Source of the DNA: Melampsora larici-populina 98AG31
Lineage: Eukaryota > Basidiomycota > Pucciniomycetes > Pucciniales > Melampsoraceae
NCBI RefSeq assembly: GCF_000204055.1
Contig: NW_006768784.1
Span: 917,323 to 981,322, forward strand
DNA length: 64,000 bases
Reading direction: 5' to 3'
The position numbers and the translations under genes were made by a program. The notes under the pieces were generated by a model that saw only the letters and a list, made by a program, of their open reading frames with translations, made no database searches and was not told where the DNA came from. This document shows, piece by piece, positions 12,399-23,884 of the stretch (its first letter is position 1; every line of letters starts with the position of its first letter).

Positions 12399-12578
12399 AT
12401 GTTATCGACTTTTGGCACTGTTGCGAACAACATTCCAGTATCGCCAATTCCATTGCCATCAATCAGCATCAAGCCTATACCTAAACCGCCGCTCCGTCCA
12501 AAGCCACCGCCTTGTCCCGGACCTCCCCCATCATACCCTCCTCCCCCGCCCCCGTCGGGGGGCACGTCGTCTGGCTAG
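12399..12578 (+). CDS. Possible short proline-rich ORF (59 aa), doubtful
   Basis: An ATG at 12399 opens a 59-codon frame ending at TAG 12576-12578. The product starts MLSTFGTVANNIPVSP and passes into runs such as KPPLRPKPPPCPGPPP. I do not recognise a family. The opposite strand is also open here (glycine-rich), as expected of a C-rich tract, so coding potential cannot be claimed with confidence. It may be one exon of a longer gene or simply low-complexity DNA. Confidence 0.15.
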   Translation: MLSTFGTVANNIPVSPIPLPSISIKPIPKPPLRPKPPPCPGPPPSYPPPPPPSGGTSSG

Positions 12579-13845
12579 GCTCTGAGCCCCTGAGACCTGA
12601 GGCAGGTGAGCAAATATTTCTTTCATACTTCACGCCGTCCCAGAGATTTTGTCCACTAACAGTCAAAAACTTTAGTTGAATCATACCCTCCATGGGTACT
12701 CAATATCAAGCTACTTGCTACAAGTACCTCCGATAGGCCGACACGATGGTTTAGCTTTGACGTGCGAGAAGATGTCACCCCCACTCAAATATACCACATA
12801 AATATTACCCATCATTTCGTAGTTTCCTTTGCATTCGTTTAATACATAGTGTCTTCCTGAGCCTTCGCGTATGATGCGATCATCATTTATCAAACCATCC
12901 AAAATCCCACCTAGTATTCAATCTTGTCTTCTTGTTTTCTTGACAAATTCTCCTCTATAAATAACCAAGAGGTCTAGCCCATACCTCCGAAAAAAACTTT
13001 GAAGTTTTCAATTTCCCTTTTTCAACTTTGGCTGGACTCCCATCATACCTATACTTACAAATATCTATATTAATTCATTTTGTTTTTTTGACACAATCTC
13101 ATCACGGTTTTTACTCCTGATCGTACCGTAGAGCCAGTCTAGAAATCTACTATAAAAGTTTTTAATTTACTTTACTATCTTGTCCATATCTTTGATACTG
13201 ATTTGTTTTCTCAAACATTCATAGAATACCTTTATAAGTCATTATCCACACTAACATCGAATGTTTGCGATGATAATGTTATCTCAAGCTCGTACCAGGT
13301 TGATTATAAATTGCTTTAAGAAATAAAGATTATTTGTGGTCTGCTTGTTCTATCTTCGATTTACATCATTGTTGAGCTCTGTTTGAGCGAGATCCGGAAT
13401 GAACAGCTGTAACTTGTGAAACCACAAGTTGCTGGTGACGTAAGCTTAACTAAGCCCCTCACGAGCGCGGTCGCCGCGCCCTCAAAGAGGGGCTTAGGAC
13501 GGGCTCGGATTTTATTGCGGAGTAGCTTCCAAACTTAACTAAGTCGGGCCGTTGGCGAGGGACTTAGTTAAGTTTGAGTAGCTTCAAGGACTAAGTCCCC
13601 TTATGTTATTTTTTCAGCGTCCCCTCTACGCTTCTCCACAAAATGTCTCAGATTTCAGTGTTTGTCAAACCTTTCTACATATTCTGGTGTGCATCTCATG
13701 TGAAACGGATTGCTCCGCCCAGCTTGAGAGCGTCGTAAAAAATGGGCCTTACGTCCCCTTGTAATAGCCTAAGACGGCCTAAGCCTTGTGGATATGGCTC
13801 CGATGAGATTTGAAAGCATATAAGATATAATATTACATCACAAAA

Positions 13846-13945
13846 NNNNNNNNNNNNNNNNNNNNNNNNNNNNNNNNNNNNNNNNNNNNNNNNNNNNNNN
13901 NNNNNNNNNNNNNNNNNNNNNNNNNNNNNNNNNNNNNNNNNNNNN
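13846..13945. other. Assembly gap (100 Ns)
   Basis: Exactly 100 unknown bases, the conventional length for a gap of unknown size. It lies within the left subterminal region of the hAT composite. Confidence 1.
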
Positions 13946-14196
13946 GCAAGTGACAAACGCCGTCGCTCTGTGGAGAGGCGGAGCGGAAGAGTCAGATAAG
14001 AACATAAGGGGACTTAATCCTTGGAGCTCCTGCCCAATACCGGAACCGCTCCGCAACTTATATCAATGTCGGAGCGGTTTTGGAGCGATTTTTGGATGCG
14101 ATACAACCCCCAAATTACATATCGGAGGCTGCGCACCGCAATCCAGGGCCGAGTTTTCTCATATCGGAGCCACCGCTGCAAAACCCGGCCCAGGGG

Positions 14197-14226
14197 GAGT
14201 TTCTCCGACATATATCGGAGAAACTC
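14197..14226. repeat. Perfect 12-bp-arm hairpin in hAT subterminal region
   Basis: GAGTTTCTCCGA and TCGGAGAAACTC flank a 6-nt loop (CATATA). CATATCGGAG motifs occur nearby at about 14118 and 14160. They may be transposase-binding subterminal repeats; that is inference. Confidence 0.7.
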
Positions 14227-14366
14227 ATACATGCTGGCCAAGCACCCGGTCAACCATCACCCTCCACTACTTTATGCCACCACCATCTCTTGCCACCCAC
14301 AAATCAGTCGATTAAGGACAGATTCACCTAATGGACGCCAACGCGATGGCCCATACATCTTACAAT

Positions 14367-16662
14367 CACAGCCCCCAATCACAAGTGACTGGCAGCCCAG
14401 TACATCCCGGCGACCTCAACAAGTTTTTAATTTGTTTTCAATTTGTTTTGAATAGGTTGTTGAACTAACATTGCACAGTCTTTGACAAGTTTTTGGTTGA
14501 CCAGTTATCACATATATCTTGACTGGTCATTGTAATGTTCTTGACTAGGCATGGACCAGATCTCCACAAGTGGTTAACCTGATCTTGAATATATATATGA
14601 GTCATAATGAGCTGACATAATCAATTCCCCATATGCATCCTTTCCAGCAGCACAGGTGCACATGAAGAATGAATGCAGAATTCCACCTTTTTCAATTTTG
14701 TTTGTCCTTCAGGTCAATCATTTTTCACTTGGGAAAAACCCTGGGTCAGACCATTTACATCATCCTATGACCGTTCAGCGGCAATCATCCATCCATATCC
14801 ATGCTATCATCCTCATCTTTGCCTTGCACAAATCCCTGGTCAAACCACGAAAGTCAGTCAAAAGCAAAAATCCCAATCAATTCAAAACTCACCAGATTCA
14901 TCAATTCAACTGTTGAGAGTGTTTTGCTTTGAATTTCAAAAGTCCCTTTTTCATTCTTGATGACAACTAGCTGCCCAATGACCTTGTTGCACTCAATGAC
15001 ATGATATCCTCCATGCTTGTCATATAGCACTGAGGCATTCAGCAAGTCTGGCAAAGAATAGTACGGACTTTTGCATTTGTCATCATCAGAAAGAGGTATC
15101 AATGAATTGACAACAAGGAGTGGATGTTCAGAATTGGGAAGCTTGATAATATCTGTGATACAGCCTTTCCTTTTACATGAGTCGTGGAAATATGAGATGT
15201 AGCTATTTCCAGGTGTCTTCTTGTAAGTGCTATGTGGCTTGTTCAAAATGAGGATCCTTGTGGTCACATCAAATTTTGAGCGTGCAGTGTACTCTGCCCC
15301 TATATGACCATTTTTTCGAAGGGTCTCAAAGGCAATAGGACTGAGTTGTCTTTCTTTCCACAATGTCTGACGCTTTCTTAAGAGGTATTCTACAATAATA
15401 GAATCATTCTCAAAGGCGGTGTGATTGTTATTGATCATGGCTTGGAAGAAGCTACGTCTGGAATAGTGCTGAAGTAACGACTCGCCCTGCCGTTCTAGTC
15501 ATGGAAAAAGGACTTCAGCTGAGTGTTTATATGCCCAAATTGGAGATAAAGACATACCCTTCTTGCCATTTTTACGTGCTGCAACTAGGCTACCAATGAT
15601 CCGCTCACCTGCCCAGCTAGCCATATAAGCAGGCGGCCCAAGAAGTGTTGAAATGGAGCCTATGTGTTCAGCAAAATGCAAATTGGGCTTTTTCATCATA
15701 TGGGGCCATCCATCCCCAAGGCTTGCTTGGTGCTTTTCAACCAACCCCGTGAGCTTTTCTCCGTCACCACTTTTGAAAGATCGCAAAGTACATATGTTAC
15801 CAATTTGAATGAGCTGCAGGAGGCAGTCAAGTATTTTGGAAGAGGTGTCTCCAGCCTCTCCAGAGCTGAAATGTGGTACCCAAGCAAGTACTATATAGAC
15901 TTTGAATAGATATTGCCAGTCTGCTGCTTTGGGGGTACCAGCACTGGCCATTCCAAAGTTAGGCTTGGGTCGAGTGGTCCAAGAGGGGGCAATGGCATGC
16001 TCAAGGCAGTGCTGAAGCAAATCCAGTTCATAGGGGGTGACTGATGGAACAATAGCAGGTACAGGTGGTGGGGGTGTTGGAGATCGCTCCACTCTTGTGC
16101 GCTTCTTCCCTTTGATTGTGCGGTCAGATCCACCTGAAGACGATGTGAAGTTATGAAGGTCCGACGGTGCTGCGGATCTAGCTTCGTGCGAATGGTGTGA
16201 TCGCGGTTTAAGTAAAGACTTGCCCTGCTGTTCTAGTCATGGGACAACGATCTTGATAGGTCAGATGTTGAAATGGAGACATCCACTGATTTCTGTTTTT
16301 TGTGCAGCAAGTTGGCTGTCAGTTAAATTATCCAAAAGCAAACTGGGTGTTTCCATCAAGGGTGTCACCTTGGCCTGACATGCTAGAGCTACTCTGATCA
16401 TTCAATCACTCTTGAAAGGAATGTGAGATTTATGGATGTGGAGCTTCCATAGCTGTCAAACACTTGTTCAACACTCAGTTGAGATCTTGCCAGTGACTGA
16501 TCAGCATTTGTATGATGACTGGAGAAGATCTCTATGATAACTGGTTGAGACATGGTACACAACATATTGAAAACATCTTAAAAAAGAACTAAAAACAAAT
16601 TAAGAACATATTGAGGTCATCGGATGTACTGGGCTGCCAGTCACTTGTGATTGGGGGCTGTG
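14367..16662 (-). mobile_element. CACTA-like (CMC/Plavaka-type) element with AAT target duplication
   Basis: Both ends read inward CACAGCCCCCAATCACAAGT and continue identically for 41 bp, then imperfectly for another 40 bp or so. The flanks are AAT (14364-14366 and 16663-16665). CACNG termini with a 3-bp duplication are the signature of the CACTA superfamily. The element encodes the C-terminal part of a transposase on the minus strand and lacks the catalytic N-terminal part, so it is non-autonomous. It interrupts the hAT 5' region. Confidence 0.8.
14854..16150 (-). pseudogene. CACTA/Plavaka-like transposase, C-terminal part
   Basis: A minus-strand frame from about 16150 (KGKKRTRVERSPTPPPPVPA) to 14854 is interrupted by one TGA at 15499-15501, after which LERQGESLLQHYSRRSFFQ continues in frame. 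The first half contains PNLHFAEHIGSISTLLGPP followed by ASWAGERIIGSL, matching the helical region following the catalytic core of basidiomycete CACTA-type transposases (a His-rich helix, then a GP ... E-R-G segment). The second half (GHIGAEYTARSKFDVTTRIL, then a beta-rich domain ending VIECNKVIGQLVVI) resembles the C-terminal domain of the same proteins. No DDE core is present between the TIRs. Family assignment rests on motif resemblance and on the CACNG ends. Confidence 0.55.
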
Positions 16663-16808
16663 AATACAACCTGCTCGGAGTCGTGGGACAAGTTGTGGTT
16701 GAATTATCATCATCTTATAAACTTTTTGAAGTAAGTCAAGTTCTTTTACCAATTTCCAATAAGATCGTAATCGTGATTAAAAAACTTATACTTTATCATT
16801 TTTTCATA

Positions 16809-19800
16809 ATGTCTGCGTCAAAAACCTCATTATTGCAAATCAAAAGCCGTAGTAGCCTTCAGGTTCCAGACAAGTTGCACAGCCAACAAAGATGCCTCGG
16901 ATTGAAAAATCCGAGGTATCATCGGACTCAAATCCTCGGACAAAATCTTTCCGAGGTTTTGATCCGAGGTATTATTTTGCGTCAAAAAATACCTCGGATC
17001 AAATCCTCGGACAAGACCTGTCCGAGGGTTTCCATCCGATGATGCCTCGGATTTTTCAATCCGAGGCATCTATGTTGGCGGTGTTGTCTACTAGTACCAC
17101 CAGACAACTTAGTCTTCGACCACCAAGCCCAGCTCGTACCCAGCAAGGATTTGTTGTCCCGCCGAAAGACTCACGATCAGCTCTCACCATACCATCCAGT
17201 CCCGAGCCACAAGGAGGCCCACTTGCTCATTGTGCTGCGTCACCTCGCCCTCCAACCTTGAACAAAAAGACTGACCAAGTAAAAGGTCCAACAGAGGTGC
17301 GACTTGCTGCAAAGCCAAAAGCTCCAGGAAAGGTTAGCTTTACACATTCTGTTGTCATATAATCACCACACTAACAAACTTGTATCTTTCCTTTGCTAGC
17401 CTCGTTCATCGACTAGCAAGCGAGCAAGATCACCATCACAAAACTCTTCAGGTGGTAGCCCTCAATCAGCCAGATCAGCCAAGAGGACTAATAACGATGT
17501 AAGTGCAATTGATTTTACTCATTCCACTTCCCTGTTTGATTTACTTTCTTCTTAATATTATATATAGCCCTTTGAGGTCCCTGGAGGCACCAACTTGGAT
17601 CAAGGATCCGATGTTGAGATTGTAGGCTCTAGCAATCAACTTGGATATAATGAGGGTCGTTCTCTCAATGTCAAGAAGCTCCTCGAGTACTATTATCCAC
17701 CTGATGTAAGTTTAATCTAATCTAATCTCAAGTGATTTATCTTTTTTGTTTGTCATAGCATATCTGACTGTATCTTGCTTGTCCAGGGTCGTAAGTACAA
17801 GTGTTGATTTTGCAATAACACGTACCTCAAACATGCAACGACGTATTTTGCTCTTTGGACCCATCGCGACGGCGGAGAGAAACGACCTGTGTGCCAGGAA
17901 CAACATCATGCCATCAAAGCCGGTATGGATCTTCCACCCACGTATGCCAAAACCCTTGAGGCTGAGAAGAAACTATCCAAGAATGGCACATTGGATTCTT
18001 TTGTATCTGGACCTCTTGAACATGGTCCTAGTCTTATGGATTGTTCAACAAGCCTTACCGTGGACTCGCTTTGAAGACGTCACCCTTCGAGCGGCCTTTG
18101 CCACGGCAAACCGTAGCGCTGTGGTATGATCAAAGACCTGGGCAGCCAGAAAATCGGTTCACCTTTTTTCAGAACTGCACAATAAGGCCATCAACACCTT
18201 GAAATTAAGTAAAATTTCTAATTTCTCTTTCTTACCAGTGTTTCTCACTTCTACTTCCTAATAGCATACTGATGATTTGATTACACCATTTTTGCTGCAT
18301 GTTTTAGGAAAACAAGGGTTGATTTTCCTTGATTCATGACGTTTGGACGACTAAAGGTAACCACTATGCTTTTGTTGGGGCAACAGCAAATTACATTGAC
18401 AAGGATTGGGAATACCAATCAACCCATCTTACACTCAAGTTGATTGTGTGGCGACATTTCGGGGTATTGTTAGCCAAACCAATTGCTAAATTTTTTATCA
18501 AACATGGTCTTCATAAGAAGATAAGTTGTTTTATTTCTTTTTTTCTTTCTCATTTCTGTTTTTGCATTTTTCATCTTGATGTTTACTCTTTCCCTTTCTT
18601 TATATGATAATTACATGCTATCCCAAACCACTGATAGTGGAGGTAACAATTGACCAATGGCTGATGAGATTCAGTCGAGGTTTGCAAATGCTGAAGATCC
18701 GGTTTTCTGGCAAAGCTCATCTCACCATATACGATGCTATGCCCACAAACTTAATCTCACCGTGGGCCATGGTCTCAAGGTTCTTGGTCAAGAGGCTGGT
18801 TGTACAAAGCCATTGATCCCCAAAGGAGGCATCCTTCCTATTCCAGCTCTTGAGGTTAACGGCGGAGATGATGAAGTTGATTATGATTCAGATTCAGAAG
18901 ACGACGAAGAGGAAGGTCCTCTAGGCGAGCCTGATGGGGTCGATGATGGAGACAATGACAAGGATGAAGAGTTGGTATGTGAAGAATCAGGTGGTGTTGT
19001 TTGCGAGGAGGACGATATAGTTGCAGTGGCTCTTTCAAAGGTAAGTTTTTTAAATCAATCTAACCATCTAACTTCCATCTTGACAACTAAAACTCTTTAC
19101 AATCTCACTTATAGGTAGATATGGTGTCTGGTCAGATCGCTAGCAGCGCAGCACGTCGGAATGACTTCAAGACCCGTGCCACCCGTCTGGGTTACACCGG
19201 TCGGATGGTCAAGAGGCCTTGCAAAACTCGTTGGAACAGCCATTACAAAAGTCGCAAGATAGCTTGCGAGGCACAAGAGGTATGTTTTTTACATTCATCA
19301 TTCTAGTCTCTTCTGTTCTACAATTTCTCATCTGTTTCATTACAGGTAATCGACTCCATGATTGCAGCCGATCGCAATGCGTGCTTCTTCAAAGGTGTGA
19401 CAATATTGGCCTCTGAATGGCACGCAGTTGAGTTAGTAAATAAGGTTTTAAAAGCAAGTCTTTTGTTTGTATTTCTCTGTGTCTTGTTTATCTAAAGTTC
19501 TATATACTAACGAGTTGATTTGATTAATTAGACATTTGTTGATGCAACTGCTAGAGTCGAGGGCAACGGTCCAACGGGGTGTATTCTTCTTGCCGAGTAC
19601 AAGAGAGTCATCGAGGAGCTTAAAGACCATCAAGCGGAGTCAACCTTTCCTAGTCTGTACAATGCAATCGATGTCATGCTTAAGTGGCTCAAGGATTATC
19701 AGGAAGAGGCTGCCCAATGTGACGCAGTTGTTCTAGCGACAATCCTCAATCCCCGGCTTCGACAAAAGTTCTTTAGCCTTCATTACCCTGAACACGATTT

Positions 19801-20381
19801 ATCCTCTAAAATTCTGATTGAGAGTGCCTTCAACGAACAACTTCTTGAAGATGGTGTGGTACGCAATCCAAGCCCAAGTCCTTCTCCTGAAGAGATTAAC
19901 GATACATTGGAGACCGATGCCTTTGACATCTTTGGACAATCTGAAGAGTCCACAAACAAATCATCAACCGAACTCGACAATTACTTGCAAGGTCAACATC
20001 GAATGATGAAGGATCAAACCCCGCTCCAATGGTGGAAGGTTCGTAATTCTTCCACTCTGTTACTTCTTTTTCTATGAGTGGACCTGACTAACCTCATTCT
20101 GTGCTTGACAGGAACACCAATACCGTTACCCTACGCTTGCCAAACTGGCACACGATTATGTCGGTCTCGGCTACGTCATGCGCATGCAAGCGTACTTTCT
20201 CGGCTGCAGCGGACATCTGTACACCTTCCCGTGGCAGCATGCTTCCTCGTACCATGGAGCGCTTGGTGGGCTGTCAAGCATGGTTAAAGGAGGGTATTGA
20301 ACCTCAAGGTGTCTTTGCAGAAGCTTTAAAAGCTCTTCAAGGCTATATCAACAGGATCGCAGAAAAAAAGGAAAAAAAGTA
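16809..20381 (+). pseudogene. hAT transposase, multi-exon, inactivated
   Basis: The ATG at 16809 begins MSASKTSLLQIKSRSSLQV. Exons near 16809-17332 (split by the MITE), 17400-17498, 17568-17705 and 17787 onward follow GT-AG junctions. The BED zinc finger reads CxFCNNTYLKHATTYF, with a TGA (17805-17807) where Trp is expected. The catalytic core begins around IHDVWTTKGNHYAFVGA. The C-terminal dimerisation domain is SCACKRTFSAAADICTPSRG with TMERLVGCQAWLKEGI, ending in a Lys-rich tail at 20381. Further TGA codons lie at 18127-18129, 18320-18322 and 18651-18653, with frameshifts near 18030 and 20165. SCACKRTFS has Lys where hAT proteins usually have Glu. Acidic linkers occur at 18870-19030. All stops fit single C-to-T or G-to-A changes. 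Confidence 0.85.
16878..17083. mobile_element. Palindromic CACTA-like MITE (206 bp), TTG target duplication
   Basis: The ends read CACAGCCAACAAAGATGCC and, inverted, CACCGCCAACATAGATGCC. The flanks are TTG (16875-16877 and 17084-17086). Almost the whole element is one palindrome centred near 16980. Each arm holds smaller inverted pairs of CCTCGGA and TCCGAGG. It lies in exon 1 of the hAT transposase; removing it with one TTG rejoins the exon in frame. Confidence 0.85.
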
Positions 20382-20872
20382 GTTTCATTCCTATTTGTTT
20401 TGTCAATTCATACAAATTATATACTTTGTTTATTTACTACTTAGTACTATGCCAACTATTATGCTATGCTTTCACTTGCTTGTTATGCAAACCAATGTTT
20501 TGTTTTCTTTATTTTGCCCCTGTCCCACCAAAATATATGTCGAAATATGTCAATTTCGCAGCGCAGTGAGCGCTGCAAAATCACCAGTGTTTTTTTTTAA
20601 AAAAATATCAATTTGTATACGCAGCGGTTCATATTGGACCCTGCGCATTGATACTCAGAGTGGCCAGATTCCATATCGTATCGCAGCGATTCCGGTATTG
20701 TCCTGCCCCAAAAAATCCAGGTCCGTCCTAAGCCCCTCTTCAAGGGCGCGGGGAAGATGCATGTGAGGGGCTTAGTTCAATTTACTGGTGACAAGCTGCA
20801 GACATTGTGATAAATCCGGGACCTCTGGCTAGCTAGACATTCTGTCTTCACTTGCATACATACAGTCAACTC

Positions 20873-20921
20873 CCTCTAAAGGCATAGAGTTTGGTGGCAG
20901 ACTTTTCTATGCCTTTAGAGG
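20873..20921. repeat. Inverted repeat with 16-bp perfect arms
   Basis: CCTCTAAAGGCATAGA (20873-20888) and TCTATGCCTTTAGAGG (20906-20921) surround a 17-nt spacer. It may be a tiny foldback element or part of the terminal region of the following hAT remnant. No target duplication was found. Confidence 0.75.
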
Positions 20922-21582
20922 TTTATTCACTTTGGCAAACATCCCCTCAAATGGCATAAACTTATGCACATATTAGCCAAGTCATCTTGTCAGAATTCCC
21001 CCAACAGTTGGGGGTTCAAGGACTGGACCGGCACCCAGATCCAAAGGAAAACCCAACAGATACCCCAGAAAATACCGGGGCTGGGGTCTTTTCTAGGGCT
21101 GACTAGGGCTGTGACCTGGACCTGACCCTAGACGGACAAGTCAGGATGGGTGCGCAAAAAGAATAACGCACCCAGGTGCGCGCCTATAAACATCTCGGAA
21201 ACAAGGTGGGCGCGCCCAAAGGCCTGTATGCCTCATAGTGAGAAAGTGGGGCTTGCCACATGTTTATTTTCTTAGAAAATCCATTTCAAGTTGTTTTATG
21301 AATCAACTTCAATTAACATTAGACCTTCAAACAATCTATCTTCCACCTTATCAGCAACAAATATGTATTTAAGGTTGGTCAAGATGCATTTCCTGGATTT
21401 TTTTCACATTTTTTTCATGTTTTTTCATTTTTGCGCGGTGACAGGCTGCGCCTAACGTGCCAGTGGCGCCTAGACGCGCCCTTTTTCACAAAAACACGCC
21501 AGGGCGCACCTTTTTTTAAGGCTGTTCCCCCACAGGACATGTCAAGCCTTCCACTTTACCTGGAGTAGATGTACTTTCCATC

Positions 21583-23138
21583 ATGCTAAACGACGGCAAA
21601 TCCCAACCCAATCTCGAGCCCAAATCTAAAGACTCAGACTGTGCAGGACATGTGCAGTATCAAGAGGACACTGACAGTGAAGATTGTATCTCCAGAGCCG
21701 ATGAACCACCAGAAGTTGAGGAAGCTCCATCACAACTACCTTCAATCTTTAAAATTACTGAACCACCAGGAGGCTGGAAACCTGAGAATGTTTGGTCAGC
21801 TGTGAAAAAGGTAAGTATAGATTCTTGTATAGATTTTAGTTGCTTTGGACATTCAGGACTGATAATTGAATTGTTTTTGTGTTAGGTTGACAAACCTATC
21901 CAATTGATATCTTCAAGCGGACCTTGACGTGACCAATTCAAACTGATCATGGGTGGAGGTTAAGGAATAATTGCAGGTAGCTGTCATCGATGGAATGGTA
22001 AGCATGAGGCACGCAAACGTGCATGCAATGGTCAAAAAGCAAGTTTTTATACTTTCATATGCCTTGTTGTGATATTGTGCTAATCAGAACCTCATCATCA
22101 GGCCATCAACCAGATGATTGCCGAAGATTCTGAAGGACTCTACTATGGCAAAGTTCATATAACTGCCACCGATTGGGCATTGTTCAAGGCATTGAACGAT
22201 GTTACCGAGGTAAGTTGATGAATTTTTACTTAGCTATTCGGAGTCACTATCTGACATTAAGATCTATTCATTGTACCAGATATTTTTACAAGGAACCCTG
22301 CGTGTTGGAGGGGATAAGCCAACTGCAGGTATTATCCTTCTGGAGTACCAGCTCATCAAAGAGTTGCTTATGGCCAAATCAGAAAGCTCTCATTACAAGA
22401 GCATTCAAAAAATGATTGGTGTGATGATCAAGAAGCTTGATGGTTACCAAAAAGAAGCGGTCAAGTCAGATGCAGTTGTTTTGGCAACTGTGCTGAACCC
22501 TTCTTTACGTCTTGGCTTTTTCACTACATATTTTCCAGACAAAGTTGAGCATGTGAAGCAATTGTGTCAAACCGTATTCGATTGTGTCAACTCTGAGGTC
22601 AACGCCAACAAGCAACCACAGCCCAAGGCTCCAATCCAGCTGAACACATCTTCTAACCCTTACAATTCTTCCAATTTCAACCCAAAACCAGCTGCACAAC
22701 AGAATACGGACAAAACCAAAATTCAAAGGTATTTGGATTGGGATATCAATGGGCCCGGCGAGAATCTATCAATGTTAGAGTGGTGGAAGGTAAGTCACTC
22801 ATGTTATTTTAATTATTAAAAACCCTTTTCAAGAAATCACACTCAACAATTCTTATATTTAGGAATACTGCAAAATCTACCCAGTCATTGGCAGGATGGC
22901 TCAAGATTACTTGGGGTGCTCTGGTACTTCTTGCACAGTAGAGCGTACTTTCTCTTCTGCAGCAGATATCTGCACTACCAATCGTGGCGGCCTTGGAACC
23001 AAGACAATGGAGCGGGCTGTTGGATGCCGGCTCTGGTTGAGATCAGGTGTGATACCCACAGGCAAATTTCAGGAGGCCTTTTTACTCATTGATCTGGATG
23101 GTAGCAAGACTAAACATAAATTTAAATCTAAGCGTTAA
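21583..23138 (+). pseudogene. hAT transposase, C-terminal half of a second copy
   Basis: Exon-like blocks are 21583-21810, 21885-about 21974, roughly 22102-22209, 22278-22790 and 22863-23138. The last two carry the diagnostic parts: EAVKSDAVVLATVLNPSLRL, then the dimerisation domain SCTVERTFSSAADICTTN with TMERAVGCRLWLRSG, ending in a Lys-rich tail. Upstream, in-frame TGA (21925-21927) and TAA (21961-21963) interrupt DKPIQLISSSGP...RDQFKLIMGGG. The BED finger and first catalytic Asp regions are missing, so the copy is truncated. It differs from its neighbour at 16.8-20.4 kb at many positions, so it is not a recent tandem duplicate. The dimerisation motif keeps the usual SxExTFS Glu. Confidence 0.82.
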
Positions 23139-23522
23139 GGCCATTGTAAATTTGTTGTTTTCTTTTTCTGTTAGTTCTTTGTTTTGCTTTCATTTCTCAC
23201 TCTTTATAGCAATACATGCAATACACAACAATATATTGGAGTGGAGTGCTTTATAGCGCTATGATAATGCTCCTAGCACTATATCAGAGCGCTGGGTAGT
23301 GATAAGGTGCTCCAATATCCCTGGGCCAAAAAAATCAAAATAGATAGTGTAGTGTAGCGCTTGAGAATTTAGTGGACCTGCACTACACTATCAAAAATTG
23401 GGAATATAGCCGAGCGTCTCGGTGTAGCGGGATCCTCCCTGAGGTGAAACATCTCGTAGTGGATGATCTGAGCGCTAAAATGACATGACAACATGCAAAC
23501 AACTTCTCTGGCACACAAGGAT

Positions 23523-23759
23523 TTATTGACATGTCGGGGAGTATTCACTATCCCCACCACAAGCTGGCCTAACGCCGGCTATCTCGTGACCATGGGCATT
23601 GTAGCAACCGATGTGTGTACCGTGACATTGAATATCCCCTTGTGAACAGCTCGGTATCGATGTACACTGCGCGCGCGCGCCGCCGCCGTTGCAGCATATT
23701 GGGTTGCCTTGCCCTGAGACAGCAAAGGCCAGCGCAAGTAGGAGGACGACAGATTTCAC
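23523..23759 (-). CDS. Small secreted cysteine-rich protein with GTG in place of the start codon
   Basis: The frame reads KSVVLLLALAFAVSGQG after its first codon. That is a classic signal peptide (basic n-region, Leu/Val/Ala core, small residues before the cut). A mature part of about 60 aa with eight cysteines follows (NPICCNGGGARAQC ... PSC ... IQC ... IGC ... PAC ... PTCQ). The first codon is GTG (23759-23757) and an in-frame TAG lies 6 bp upstream, so no ATG can serve this frame without an upstream exon. A TATAAA box is at 23890-23885, and the stop codon overlaps AATAAA. Size, signal peptide and Cys content fit the candidate-effector class of rust fungi, but no family is recognised. It is either a start-loss allele or pseudogene, a gene with a missed upstream exon, or a non-AUG start. 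A (GC)n tract encodes part of GGGARAQ. Confidence 0.55.
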   Translation of the reverse strand: MKSVVLLLALAFAVSGQGNPICCNGGGARAQCTSIPSCSQGDIQCHGTHIGCYNAHGHEIAGVRPACGGDSEYSPTCQ

Positions 23760-23884
23760 GAGCTAGATTGTTTGAAAGTTATCAAATTGTTCAGCTAAAT
23801 CTTCATCAGCTCCGTAAATCAAAAGATATTCACCATTTTCAAGATCGGATCTCTGGGATATGGTCTTAAGGTCTTTGAGCAGGC

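Larger units (their letters stand above)
8111..13439. other. Gene-poor interval
   Basis: No homologous coding chain was found on either strand. ORFs up to 172 codons exist but have no recognisable domains, no splice logic and low complexity. The interval holds a cluster of CACCTACAT-type motifs (9725-9975), a 40-bp minisatellite (10048-10225) and a proline-rich short ORF at 12399-12578. Confidence 0.6.
13440..20784 (+). mobile_element. hAT element (degenerate) containing nested CACTA-like insertions
   Basis: The left end GTAAGCTTAACTAAGCCCC at 13440 and the right end GGGGCTTAGTTCAATTTA at 20784 are inverted repeats. Both ends also contain a GAGGGGCTTAG-type hairpin. The flanks carry the same 8 bp, CTGGTGAC (13432-13439 and 20785-20792), the target duplication length expected for hAT. 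Inside are a hAT transposase pseudogene (16809-20381), a CACTA-like element (14367-16662) between promoter and gene, a MITE (16878-17083) in exon 1, and the assembly gap. The ends are the same family as the intact element at 55780-59678. Confidence 0.75.

Noticed and set aside
12380..12565. Glycine-rich minus-strand ORF
   Set aside because: Mirror of the proline-rich frame on the plus strand; a C-rich tract opens both strands.
16830..17069. Overlapping ORFs on both strands starting MPRIEKSE
   Set aside because: They are read from a palindromic MITE; the symmetry produces the same peptide on each strand.
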